A DNA stretch of 64,000 nt from Anaerobaca sp035448545 (GTDB lineage: Bacteria > Planctomycetota > Phycisphaerae > Sedimentisphaerales > Anaerobacaceae), in NCBI GenBank assembly GCA_035448545.1, contig DAOTJE010000009.1:1-64000 (forward strand), given 5' to 3'. The position numbers and the translations under genes are program-made. Below, one piece after another: positions 22,705 to 30,647 of this stretch. The first letter of the stretch is position 1. Each line of letters starts with the position of its first letter. Below the pieces are notes generated by a model. That model worked only from the letters and a program-made list of their open reading frames with translations. It had not been told where the DNA came from and ran no database searches.

Positions 22705-24648
22705 CTACTGCCCCCCTCCCGGCTGCGGACCTCTGGTGCCGGAGCGGTCACCGGCCGGTCTGGCCGCGTCGTCCCGCCCGCTCTCCGCAGAACGCAGGCG
22801 CATCTGTTCCTGCTGCGCCGGGGCGGCGTTCTCCAGCATCTGCCGGCGCATGCGTTCCATTTCCTGCTGTCGCTGCTCGGGCGTCATGTTCTGAAGGCGC
22901 TCGCGCATCCGTTCTCTCTGTTCCTCGGAGAGTTGCGGCGGCCCACCCTGTCCCTGGGGCGGGAATCCGCCCCCTGCGTCCGGCGGCTGGAACCCCGGCG
23001 CCGGCGCGGCCTCCGTGCCTTGGCCGAAACCGGGCCGGCCCGTCTCCAGTCCATTGACATTCTCCAGCCTCTGGTTGATTCTCTGCTGCCATTCGGCGGC
23101 CTCGCCGTCGGCGTCCGAATCTTCATCCCGTCGTGAACCTCCCTTCAGGGTCGCCTCCTTCAGAGGCGGCGCCAGCCAGACGACCTCGCCCGCTTCCAGA
23201 CCGCTGATGACATGGACCATGCTGTTGTTGTCCAAGCCGATCTCGACCTCCCGCTCCTGCACCGTGCCGTCCGGCCGAACGACATAAACCGTCGGCTTGC
23301 CGTTGACGCGGATCACCGCCTGGATCGGGATATAGACGGCGTCTTCGTACTGGGCGACGATGATCTCGACCTTGCAACTCATTCCCGTCCGCAACGCCGG
23401 ATCGTCCTCTTCCAGGTAAATGTCGGAGTTGTAAACCTTCAGGTCGGGGTTCATCCACATGCTCTGCGGATCGGGCAGCGGCGCGATCCGACCCACGGTA
23501 CCCATGAACTTCTTGCCGGGCAGAGCGTCGACCGTTACGACGGCAGGCAGCCCGAGACGAACCTTCTCCAGACTCGCCTCGTGGATATCCACCTCCGCCA
23601 TGGCGGACGTTGCCGTCGGCAGGTAGATCAACTCCTGACGCTCGAAGACCTCGACGCCCTCATCCAGCGGCTCGCGGTTGTCGCGCCACCCCCCACGACG
23701 GGCGCTGGTCGCGTAGATCACCATGCCATCGGCCGGAGCATACACCTTGGCCTTGCTGATCTGGTCATCGATCTTGTCCAGCTTGTACTTCTGGCGTTCA
23801 TACTCCTGCTTTCTGGCCAGCAGTTCGGCGCGGGCCTGGGCGACGTTGGCCCGGGCCTTGGCCTGGGTGCGTTCCAGCGCCATCTCCGCCTGCCGCACAT
23901 CGCTCTCCAACTGCGCGATCTGCCGCTTGTAGGTGTAGTCCTCAAGAAGCTCCCGATCGCGTTGCGCCACCTGAAGGTTGACTTCCGCACGGCTGAACGC
24001 CAACTCGTCCGCCTGGAGTTCGGTTTTTGAAAGGTACTTCTCCTCGTACAGCTTTCGGGACCATTCCACCTTCTCCAAAGCCCGCGTCTTGTCCTCCTCG
24101 GCCAACTGGATCTCGGCCAAGGCCTTCGCCAGGGCGTTCGGATACTCCCCCTCCTTGTACTTGTTGAGGTCCTGCCTAGCGAACTCCAGCGTCAGCTCGG
24201 CCAGTTCCACATCGCTCTGGGCCTGATTCTGAACGATGTCCATGTTCTCCTTGGCATTGACGTAGGCCGCCTCGGCATTCTGCACGGTGATATCCTGGTC
24301 GATCCGCTGATCCTGCATCGTGCTGGCGTCCAGTTCGACCAGCAGATCGCCCTTCTTGACCTTGGTTCCCTCATCGATGAGGTAGATGATCGAGGTTCGC
24401 CCTTCCAGTTGATTGGTGATGATGATCTGCTCTCGCGCCTTGATCGTGCCCGATTCCAGCACGCTGATCGTCAACGGACCGCGCTGGGCCGCGAACGTGG
24501 CCATCTGCGTCGTGGGCGAGTCGCCCGCACGAACCACTTTGAGCCAGATGATCACCAGTGCGACGGCGGCCAGAATAACCAGGACGCCCAGCAGCCGCAG
24601 CGGCTTGCGTCGGCCGTTTGTCATCCCGTTGGCGTTCTTAACTGTCAT
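22705..24648 (-). CDS. MacA-like periplasmic adaptor (HlyD/RND MFP family) with extended tail
   Basis: A 647-residue membrane-fusion protein. One N-terminal transmembrane helix (LRLLGVLVILAAVALVIIW) is followed by a lipoyl half (VLESGTIKAREQIIITNQLE), a long coiled-coil hairpin of about 170 residues rich in Ala/Glu/Lys/Gln, the second lipoyl half (ISKAKVYAPADGMVIYATS), a beta-barrel and a membrane-proximal domain (PIQAVIRVNGKPTVYVV). The last 140 residues are unusual: a linker followed by a region rich in Gln, Arg, Met and Glu (for example EERQ-like EQREREM runs) and a Gly/Pro/Arg end. The adaptor links permease to outer-membrane channel. It overlaps the TolC-like gene by 11 bases; AGGGG lies before the ATG. 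Confidence 0.9.
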   Translation of the reverse strand: MTVKNANGMTNGRRKPLRLLGVLVILAAVALVIIWLKVVRAGDSPTTQMATFAAQRGPLTISVLESGTIKAREQIIITNQLEGRTSIIYLIDEGTKVKKGDLLVELDASTMQDQRIDQDITVQNAEAAYVNAKENMDIVQNQAQSDVELAELTLEFARQDLNKYKEGEYPNALAKALAEIQLAEEDKTRALEKVEWSRKLYEEKYLSKTELQADELAFSRAEVNLQVAQRDRELLEDYTYKRQIAQLESDVRQAEMALERTQAKARANVAQARAELLARKQEYERQKYKLDKIDDQISKAKVYAPADGMVIYATSARRGGWRDNREPLDEGVEVFERQELIYLPTATSAMAEVDIHEASLEKVRLGLPAVVTVDALPGKKFMGTVGRIAPLPDPQSMWMNPDLKVYNSDIYLEEDDPALRTGMSCKVEIIVAQYEDAVYIPIQAVIRVNGKPTVYVVRPDGTVQEREVEIGLDNNSMVHVISGLEAGEVVWLAPPLKEATLKGGSRRDEDSDADGEAAEWQQRINQRLENVNGLETGRPGFGQGTEAAPAPGFQPPDAGGGFPPQGQGGPPQLSEEQRERMRERLQNMTPEQRQQEMERMRRQMLENAAPAQQEQMRLRSAESGRDDAARPAGDRSGTRGPQPGGGQ

Positions 24649-26527
24649 GATTGATTTCCCCTGGTGAGAATTCCTGCCATAACCCCTTCTCGTTCACCTG
24701 CAGCAGACCCAGATCACGCTGCAACTCCAACTCTGCGATCCGGTAGTTTACGACCGCCGCGGTAAGCTGGTTCTGGGCGGAAAGCAAAGCGTCCTGGGCT
24801 TCGAGCAGGTCCCGGATTTGCGCCCGGCCGGCTTCCAGGTACAACTGCGCGCTACGGACCCGCTTCTCCGCCACAACCACCTGTTGCGCGTTGATCTTGA
24901 TGCTCTCTCGCGATTCCAGCAGGGTGCGCAACTGATTGCGAATGGACAACTTGATCTGATCTTCAAGCTGCTGGACCGTCCGGGTCGCCCGCTCCAGATC
25001 GATCAGGCTGTTCCGGTAGGCGTTGCGCTCGGCGGTTCGCTCCAGGGGCAGGTCGAGGGACAACAGAGCCGCATAGCGTCCGCCATCAAACTGGAGACTG
25101 CCGTCGTCGTCGTTGTCGGCAAAACGGGCTTGGCCTCCGAGGGTCAGGCCCGCACGCAAGGCATCGGCCCGGACAACCACGACCCTCTGGGCATCGTAGA
25201 CCCGGCCGTTGGCCACCTGCAAGTCGCGACGGTTTTCCAACGCCAGCTTGATCGCGGCAGCCTCGTCGATTTCGTAGGGTCCGGCATCTTCGTAGCTGGC
25301 CGGCTGCAGCTCCACGGGGGCGTCGGCCGGAAGAACCCCGCCGGACGTCGTGCCGGTGGACGCCTTTCTCATCGTCTCCAGAATCTCGTTCGATCGCGAG
25401 CGAAGCTGAACCAGATCGTTGGGATCCAGCTCGATGGAGGCGTCGGGCGGCAGGCCCAGTTGGCTCTTGAACGCATCGAGTCGAGCGGCCAGCTGCTCGT
25501 TGGCCGAGATCCAACCGTTGCGGGCGCCGAGTTCACGCTGCACCGCCTGGTCCACCTCGACCTGCGTAATCAGACCGGCGTCCGCCCGTCTCCTCGCGTA
25601 GCGGGCCGAGGTGATCGCGCTGCGGTAGTTGTCTCTGGCGTTGGCCACCGAGTCCATCTGGCGCAGGACGCCGAAGTAATCCTGAGCGATATTGACGGCA
25701 AAGGTGCGCTTATACCGTTCGAATTCCCAGATCGCATAGACGACGTCCCGCTCGGCCTGGGTCAACGGCTCGGTCACGATGTGCCGGCCGGCTCCCCTCA
25801 ACAGCGGAATCGACACAGACGTGTCGGAGCTGAGCCCCAAGGCAGAGGAACCGCCCTGCGTCAGGATGCTCAGCAGGTCGAGGACCAGCGTTGAACTGAA
25901 GTCCAGGCCGTTCTTGAGACTCCGCGTCAGGCCGAGACTCGCCCCGCTGGCCAGGTCGGTGACCGTTTCATCCCCGGTCGTGTCGGTGGTCAGTTGGCTG
26001 TCGGCCTGGGCTCGAAGAATGTTGCGGAAGTCGTTCCGCGTCAGGTCGAGACTCAGCGCCGTCCGGAAGACCTCCTCCTTGCGGGATTGATACTCGAAGC
26101 TGTTGTGGGCTCCGACCTGAAGGGCATCGAGAAGCGAGAGCTTGACCGGCCGATTGGGCTCCACGGCCATCTCCGGGCCGGTCGAGGAGCTTTTGGGCGG
26201 GTAACTCGGGTCGGGCCAGTGCTCGATGGGCTCCAGAGCATCGGTTCCCAGCGACGCCTGACTCGAACGGGGCAGATCCTGCCCTTCCAGAAGCCGACGT
26301 CGCAGAATGTCGCTGGGCCGCTCGATGGTGAACGGCTCCGTCGTGCCGAGGGCCTCGGCCTGCTTGTCGGAAATGATCTTCGAGCCGACCTTGTCGGCCT
26401 TGTGTCGGTACTGCTGGGGGGATTTACATCCGACCATCGCGGCGGCCACGCCCAACAGGACCGCCGGCAACAGACCATTCCATCGGCCGCGGCACAAGCT
26501 GTGTTGTCTATGGTGGTGATACTCCAT
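24638..26527 (-). CDS. TolC-family outer-membrane efflux lipoprotein
   Basis: A 629-residue outer-membrane channel subunit, first gene of the five-gene export operon. The N-terminus is a lipoprotein signal: a basic start, then NGLLPAVLLGVAAAMVGC with the lipobox AMVGC. Two long helical repeats follow, with the typical OEP features: a NIAQDYFGVLRQMDSVANAR helix and SARYARRRADAGLITQVEVD in the first half, and the matching QVVVAEKRVRSAQLYLEAGR and IRDLLEAQDALLSAQNQLT in the second. The closing LELQRDLGLLQVN is also characteristic. It would form the trimeric outer-membrane exit duct for the MacA-MacB-like machine. The start at 26527 is chosen for the lipobox. It is longer than E. coli TolC mainly because of an N-terminal extension of about 130 residues. 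Confidence 0.9.
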   Translation of the reverse strand: MEYHHHRQHSLCRGRWNGLLPAVLLGVAAAMVGCKSPQQYRHKADKVGSKIISDKQAEALGTTEPFTIERPSDILRRRLLEGQDLPRSSQASLGTDALEPIEHWPDPSYPPKSSSTGPEMAVEPNRPVKLSLLDALQVGAHNSFEYQSRKEEVFRTALSLDLTRNDFRNILRAQADSQLTTDTTGDETVTDLASGASLGLTRSLKNGLDFSSTLVLDLLSILTQGGSSALGLSSDTSVSIPLLRGAGRHIVTEPLTQAERDVVYAIWEFERYKRTFAVNIAQDYFGVLRQMDSVANARDNYRSAITSARYARRRADAGLITQVEVDQAVQRELGARNGWISANEQLAARLDAFKSQLGLPPDASIELDPNDLVQLRSRSNEILETMRKASTGTTSGGVLPADAPVELQPASYEDAGPYEIDEAAAIKLALENRRDLQVANGRVYDAQRVVVVRADALRAGLTLGGQARFADNDDDGSLQFDGGRYAALLSLDLPLERTAERNAYRNSLIDLERATRTVQQLEDQIKLSIRNQLRTLLESRESIKINAQQVVVAEKRVRSAQLYLEAGRAQIRDLLEAQDALLSAQNQLTAAVVNYRIAELELQRDLGLLQVNEKGLWQEFSPGEINHDS

Positions 26528-26945
26528 CGATGCGCCTAAATACTTTATTTTCTCCTCTTTTGCGCGACACGTCAACAACAAAGCGCCTGAAGCGCAGGTA
26601 GCCCTGTCCGGCATCTGCCCAACACGGACTGGTCACATCCAAAGCAAAGTACAGACGCGGCAATATCCCGCGAAATTGCACGGAACCAAGTGGCTCAAGC
26701 CGCTTGTCAAGAGCCCTGATCTTTCGAGACCCTTGTCGGCACTGGGTTTGTGTAACGTAAGAGCAGAATGGTTACACGTTCCTGCCTGCCGTTGCGACAC
26801 AGGGGTATCGGGATTGCATTCGGACACGAAGCGGGTTACTGTGTCGGGGCATTATGGACGGCAACGTCGAGGGCGGCCTCCGGAGCGTTCCGGACCGGCA
26901 TTGAAGCCCAAGCCCTTGCTGAGGCGTGCAGTGGAGAAGAATGAA
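26528..26945. other. Divergent intergenic region with inverted repeat
   Basis: No gene seen. On the minus strand TTGACG (near 26575) followed after 17 bases by GAAAAT may be the promoter of the export operon. A perfect 7-bp inverted repeat, GTGTAAC (26750-26756) and GTTACAC (26771-26777), could be an operator for the rightward gene. Neither is certain. Confidence 0.4.
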
Positions 26946-28067
26946 ATGGATTCGCCGACGGAAAACCCCTTTGCAGCGGCCGAGAAGCGACTCGTTTCGC
27001 TCGACGCCCTTCGCGGCTTCGACATGTTCTGGATCATCGGCGGAGGCTGGATTATCAGCGGCCTGGCCAGGGGGCTTGGCAGCGAGTGGTTCAACCAGTA
27101 CATCGTTCCCCACGCCGAGCACGTGCCCTGGGAAGGGTTCGTCGCGTGGGACCTGATCATGCCGCTGTTTCTGTTCGTGGTCGGCGCCGCGATGCCGTAC
27201 TCGTTCGCCAAGCGGCTCGAACAGGGCCACCCCAAGGGCAGGCTCTATGTGCACATCCTCTTTCGCGTGGTCGTTCTCTGGATTCTGGGCATGATCGCCC
27301 AGGGCCGGCTGCTGGAGTACGATCTGTCGAAGCTGCGCCTGTACAGCAACACGCTCCAGGCGATTGCGGCCGGCTACCTGATCGCCTCGGTCATCCTGCT
27401 GAACCTGCGGGTCTGGGGGCAGGTGTTGGTCACGGCCGCCCTGCTCTTGCTGTACTGGGCGCTGCTGATGCTGGTCCCGGTGCCCGGATTCGGCCCCGGC
27501 CAACTCACGCCGGAAGGCAACCTGGCGATCTACATCGACAAGCTGATCCTGGGCCCCTATCAGGACGGCACGTCCTACACATGGATTCTCAGCAGCATGA
27601 CGTTCGCATGCACCGTCATGATGGGCGCCCTGGCGGGCCAGTTGCTCCGGTCTGACCTGGGCAAGGCTCGAAAAGTGCTCTTCCTGCTGGCCTCCGGCAT
27701 CGCCTGCATCTGGATCGGCTGGGCCTGGGGGCTGGTTTTCCCGATCATCAAGCACATCTGGACCAGCTCGATGGTGCTCTTTGCGGGCGGCTGGAGCCTG
27801 GTGCTGCTCGGGCTGTTCTACCTCGCGTTCGACGTGTTGCGGCTCCGCTTCCTGGCATTTCCGTTCGTCGTCATCGGAATGAACGCCATCGCCGTCTACA
27901 TGATTACACGCGTGTACGACTTCCGGCACCTCGGTGACATCGTCGTCTCGGGCCTGTCGCGATGGACGGGCGACTGGCACGACTTCGTCCGGGCCGTGGC
28001 CGGCGTGCTCGTGATCTGGCTGATCCTCTTCTATATGTACCGTAAGAGGACGTTCCTCAAGGTCTGA
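26946..28067 (+). CDS. DUF5009/DUF1624-type membrane acyltransferase (NAGAT-like)
   Basis: A 373-residue polytopic protein with about ten hydrophobic helices. It begins with RLVSLDALRGFDMFWIIGG, the SLDALRG signature of heparan-alpha-glucosaminide N-acetyltransferase relatives and acyltransferase-3-like proteins, then WDLIMPLFLFVVGAAMPYS, whose D-L-I-x-P-x-F-L-F is also diagnostic. The ending (a Trp-rich helix and YMYRKRTFLKV) is typical. Relatives transfer acetyl from cytoplasmic acetyl-CoA across the membrane to sugar amines. In planctomycetes the substrate is unknown; surface-polysaccharide acetylation is my inference. The ATG at 26946 follows GTGGAGAAGAAT. The tdh-kbl genes follow on the same strand after 62 bases. 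Confidence 0.85.
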   Translation: MDSPTENPFAAAEKRLVSLDALRGFDMFWIIGGGWIISGLARGLGSEWFNQYIVPHAEHVPWEGFVAWDLIMPLFLFVVGAAMPYSFAKRLEQGHPKGRLYVHILFRVVVLWILGMIAQGRLLEYDLSKLRLYSNTLQAIAAGYLIASVILLNLRVWGQVLVTAALLLLYWALLMLVPVPGFGPGQLTPEGNLAIYIDKLILGPYQDGTSYTWILSSMTFACTVMMGALAGQLLRSDLGKARKVLFLLASGIACIWIGWAWGLVFPIIKHIWTSSMVLFAGGWSLVLLGLFYLAFDVLRLRFLAFPFVVIGMNAIAVYMITRVYDFRHLGDIVVSGLSRWTGDWHDFVRAVAGVLVIWLILFYMYRKRTFLKV

Positions 28068-28129
28068 GGCACGCATCGACGCCCTCGGGGACCATGTTCA
28101 TAGCAGAGCAACCACAAGGAGATCGCTTC

Positions 28130-29158
28130 ATGAAGGCGCTCGTCAAGAGCAAGGCGGAACCGGGACTGTGGCTGGAAGATATTCCCATGCCCCGGATCGG
28201 CATCAACGACATCCTGATCCAGGTCGTCAAGACCGCGATCTGCGGCACCGACGTGCACATCTACAACTGGGACGCCTGGGCGCAGAAGACCATCCGCGTG
28301 CCCATGGCCATCGGACACGAGTTCGTCGGGCGGATCGTCGAGATCGGCAGCAACGTGCGGGACTTCGCCGTCGGCGACCTGGTCAGCGCCGAAGGACACG
28401 TGGTCTGCGGGCGGTGCCGCAACTGCCTCGCCGGCCGGCGGCATCTCTGCACGTCCCCTAAGGGAATCGGAGTCAATCGCGACGGCGCGTTTGCCGAGTA
28501 CATCGTCGTGCCCGTAACGAATGTCTGGTACTGCGACACCTCGATCCCGACGGACGTTCTGAGCTGCTTCGATCCGCTGGGCAATGCGGCCCATACGGCG
28601 TTGAGTTTCAATCTCGTCGGGGAAGACGTGCTCATCACCGGGGCCGGTCCGATCGGTTGTATGGCGGCGGGCATCGCCAGGAAGGTGGGGGCCCGGCACG
28701 TCGTGGTCACCGACGTCAACCCCTACCGGCTCGGCCTGGCGAAGAAGATGGGCGCGACGCTGACCCTCGATGTTCGCAACGCATCGCTGGCGGACGCACA
28801 GAAGCAGCTCGGCATGAAAGAAGGGTTCGATGTCGGCATGGAGATGTCGGGCAATCCCGAGGCCCTGCGCGAGATGATCGCCAACATGGCCCACGGCGGC
28901 AAGATCGCCCTGCTGGGCATCCTGCCCCGCACGGAGATCGAGTGGGACTTCGTCGTGTTCAACGGACTGACCCTCAAGGGCATCTACGGACGGGAGATGT
29001 ACGAGACGTGGTACAAGGTCACCATGCTGATCCAGGGCGGACTGGATCTGGGTCCTCTGATCACGCATCGGTTCCACTACACCGAGTTTCAAAAAGGCTT
29101 CGATGCGATGCGTTCGGGCAATTCGGGTAAGGTGGTCCTAAGTTGGCATGACGAGTAG
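28130..29158 (+). CDS. tdh: L-threonine 3-dehydrogenase
   Basis: Oxidises L-threonine with NAD+ to 2-amino-3-ketobutyrate in the cytoplasm, the first step of threonine catabolism to glycine. The 342 residues match the E. coli enzyme length. The catalytic zinc site is visible in TAICGTDVHIY (Cys ligand) and IGHEFVGRIVEIG (His-Glu), the structural zinc in CGRCRNCLAGRRHLC, and the Rossmann loop in VLITGAGPIGCMAAGIA. The typical MEMSGNP and ITHRFHYTEFQKGFDAM end blocks are present. The start is set by AAGGAG eight bases upstream. It lies 40 bases before kbl, whose product is the next enzyme, so the two form a clear functional operon. Confidence 0.97.
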   Translation: MKALVKSKAEPGLWLEDIPMPRIGINDILIQVVKTAICGTDVHIYNWDAWAQKTIRVPMAIGHEFVGRIVEIGSNVRDFAVGDLVSAEGHVVCGRCRNCLAGRRHLCTSPKGIGVNRDGAFAEYIVVPVTNVWYCDTSIPTDVLSCFDPLGNAAHTALSFNLVGEDVLITGAGPIGCMAAGIARKVGARHVVVTDVNPYRLGLAKKMGATLTLDVRNASLADAQKQLGMKEGFDVGMEMSGNPEALREMIANMAHGGKIALLGILPRTEIEWDFVVFNGLTLKGIYGREMYETWYKVTMLIQGGLDLGPLITHRFHYTEFQKGFDAMRSGNSGKVVLSWHDE

Positions 29159-29198
29159 AGGCGACTGCCGATCTGCCTTCTTGCAGGAGAACACAACA

Positions 29199-30389
29199 AT
29201 GTACGGGAGCATGAAGACGCACCTTTCGCGGGAGTTGGCGGAGATTCGCCAAGCGGGTCTGGAGAAACCCGAGCGAGTCATCACCAGCCCGCAGAGCAAC
29301 CGCATCACCATCAGCACGGGCCAGTCTGTGCTCAACATGTGTGCGAACAACTATCTGGGTCTGGCCGATCATCCGGAGGTGGTGGCGGCCGCCCGTGAGA
29401 GCTACGAGAAGTGGGGCTTCGGCCTGGCCTCCGTGCGATTCATCTGCGGCACGCAGCAGATCCACAAGGACCTGGAAGCCGCCGTCACGCGGTTTCTCGG
29501 AACCGAAGACACGATCGTCTACGGCTCCTGCTTCGACGCGAACGGCGGTCTGTTCGAGACGCTGCTCGGTCCGGAAGATGCGATCATCAGCGACCAGTTG
29601 AACCACGCGAGCATTATTGATGGGGTCCGCCTGTGCAAGGCGCAGCGGCTTCGCTACAACACCAGCGACATGGCCGACCTGGAGGAGCAGCTCAAGGCCG
29701 CCCGGTCCGCTCGATTCCGGCTGATCGCCACCGACGGCGTCTTCTCGATGGACGGCTACGTCGCGAAGCTCGACGCGATCTGCGAGCTGGCCGACCGCTA
29801 CGACGCGATGGTTATGATTGACGATTGTCACGCCACCGGGGTGATCGGCAAGACCGGCCGGGGCACGCCCGAGTATCGCGGCGTGATGGGACGCATTGAC
29901 GTCATCACCGGGACGTTCGGCAAGGCGCTCGGCGGCGCCAGCGGCGGCTTCACCTCGGGACGCAGGGAGATCATCGCGATGCTGCGGCAGCGCAGCCGGC
30001 CGTATCTGTTCTCCAACACGCTCGCTCCGGCAGTGGCGGCCGGCTCGCTCAAGGCCCTGGAGCTGCTCAGCGAATCCACCGAGCTGCTGGACCGTCTGGC
30101 CGACAACACGCGGTACTTTCGACAGCGCATCGCGAAGACAGGACTGAAGGTTCTTCCCGGCGATCATCCGATCACGCCGATCATCCTTGGAGAAGCCACG
30201 CTGGCGCAGGAGATGGCCCAGCGCCTGCTGGCCAGGGGCCTGTACGTAATCGGCTTCTCGTTCCCGGTCGTGCCCAAGGGCCAGGCGCGGATTCGCACGC
30301 AGGTCTCGGCCGCCCACACGCGAGATGATCTGGATTTCGCGGTTGAGAAGTTCGCCGAGGTGGCCAGAGAATTGCACCTGACGACATAG
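29199..30389 (+). CDS. kbl: Glycine C-acetyltransferase (2-amino-3-ketobutyrate CoA ligase)
   Basis: A PLP enzyme that cleaves 2-amino-3-ketobutyrate with CoA to glycine and acetyl-CoA, completing the threonine pathway begun by tdh. At 396 residues it matches the family length. Signatures: MCANNYLGLADHPEV, RFICGTQQIHKDLE, SDQLNHASIIDG, ATDGVFSMDGY, MIDDCHATGVIGKTGRGTPE and the PLP lysine (Lys242) in TGTFGKALGGASGG. It belongs to the alpha-oxoamine synthase family, whose relatives make aminolevulinate, KAPA and ketosphinganine, but DDCHATGVIGKTGRGTPE is specific for Kbl. The start is chosen at the ATG behind GCAGGAG. The coupling to tdh confirms the assignment. Confidence 0.97.
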   Translation: MYGSMKTHLSRELAEIRQAGLEKPERVITSPQSNRITISTGQSVLNMCANNYLGLADHPEVVAAARESYEKWGFGLASVRFICGTQQIHKDLEAAVTRFLGTEDTIVYGSCFDANGGLFETLLGPEDAIISDQLNHASIIDGVRLCKAQRLRYNTSDMADLEEQLKAARSARFRLIATDGVFSMDGYVAKLDAICELADRYDAMVMIDDCHATGVIGKTGRGTPEYRGVMGRIDVITGTFGKALGGASGGFTSGRREIIAMLRQRSRPYLFSNTLAPAVAAGSLKALELLSESTELLDRLADNTRYFRQRIAKTGLKVLPGDHPITPIILGEATLAQEMAQRLLARGLYVIGFSFPVVPKGQARIRTQVSAAHTRDDLDFAVEKFAEVARELHLTT

Positions 30390-30398
30390 GACGAATCG

Positions 30399-30482
30399 CG
30401 CGGCGGCAAGACCACGACCGATGCATCGAATCGCCGCGAGTTCCTCGAAGCCGCAGGCGCAACCGCGATCGGCTTGCCATCG
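30399..30482 (+). pseudogene. Remnant of a twin-arginine-type signal peptide
   Basis: Directly after kbl, in the same frame, the sequence reads SNRREFLEAAGATAIGLP. The RRxFL motif and small-residue core are those of Tat leaders found on many planctomycete dehydrogenases and sulfatases. No start codon precedes it, and the following codons do not form a recognisable protein. It appears to be the stub of a deleted Tat-exported gene. Confidence 0.4.
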
Positions 30483-30647
30483 GAGGATCGACCTGGACGA
30501 AGCAACCGCAGGAGCCCAAGTGCAGGGCGAACGGACACTACTCGATCCCATCGCGGGACATTCGCACCCTGCACCGGTCGGCGACCCGGTGGCGTTGACC
30601 CGACACACCATGCGTGTGCTGGCAGTCCGGTACGGTTGACATTCTTC

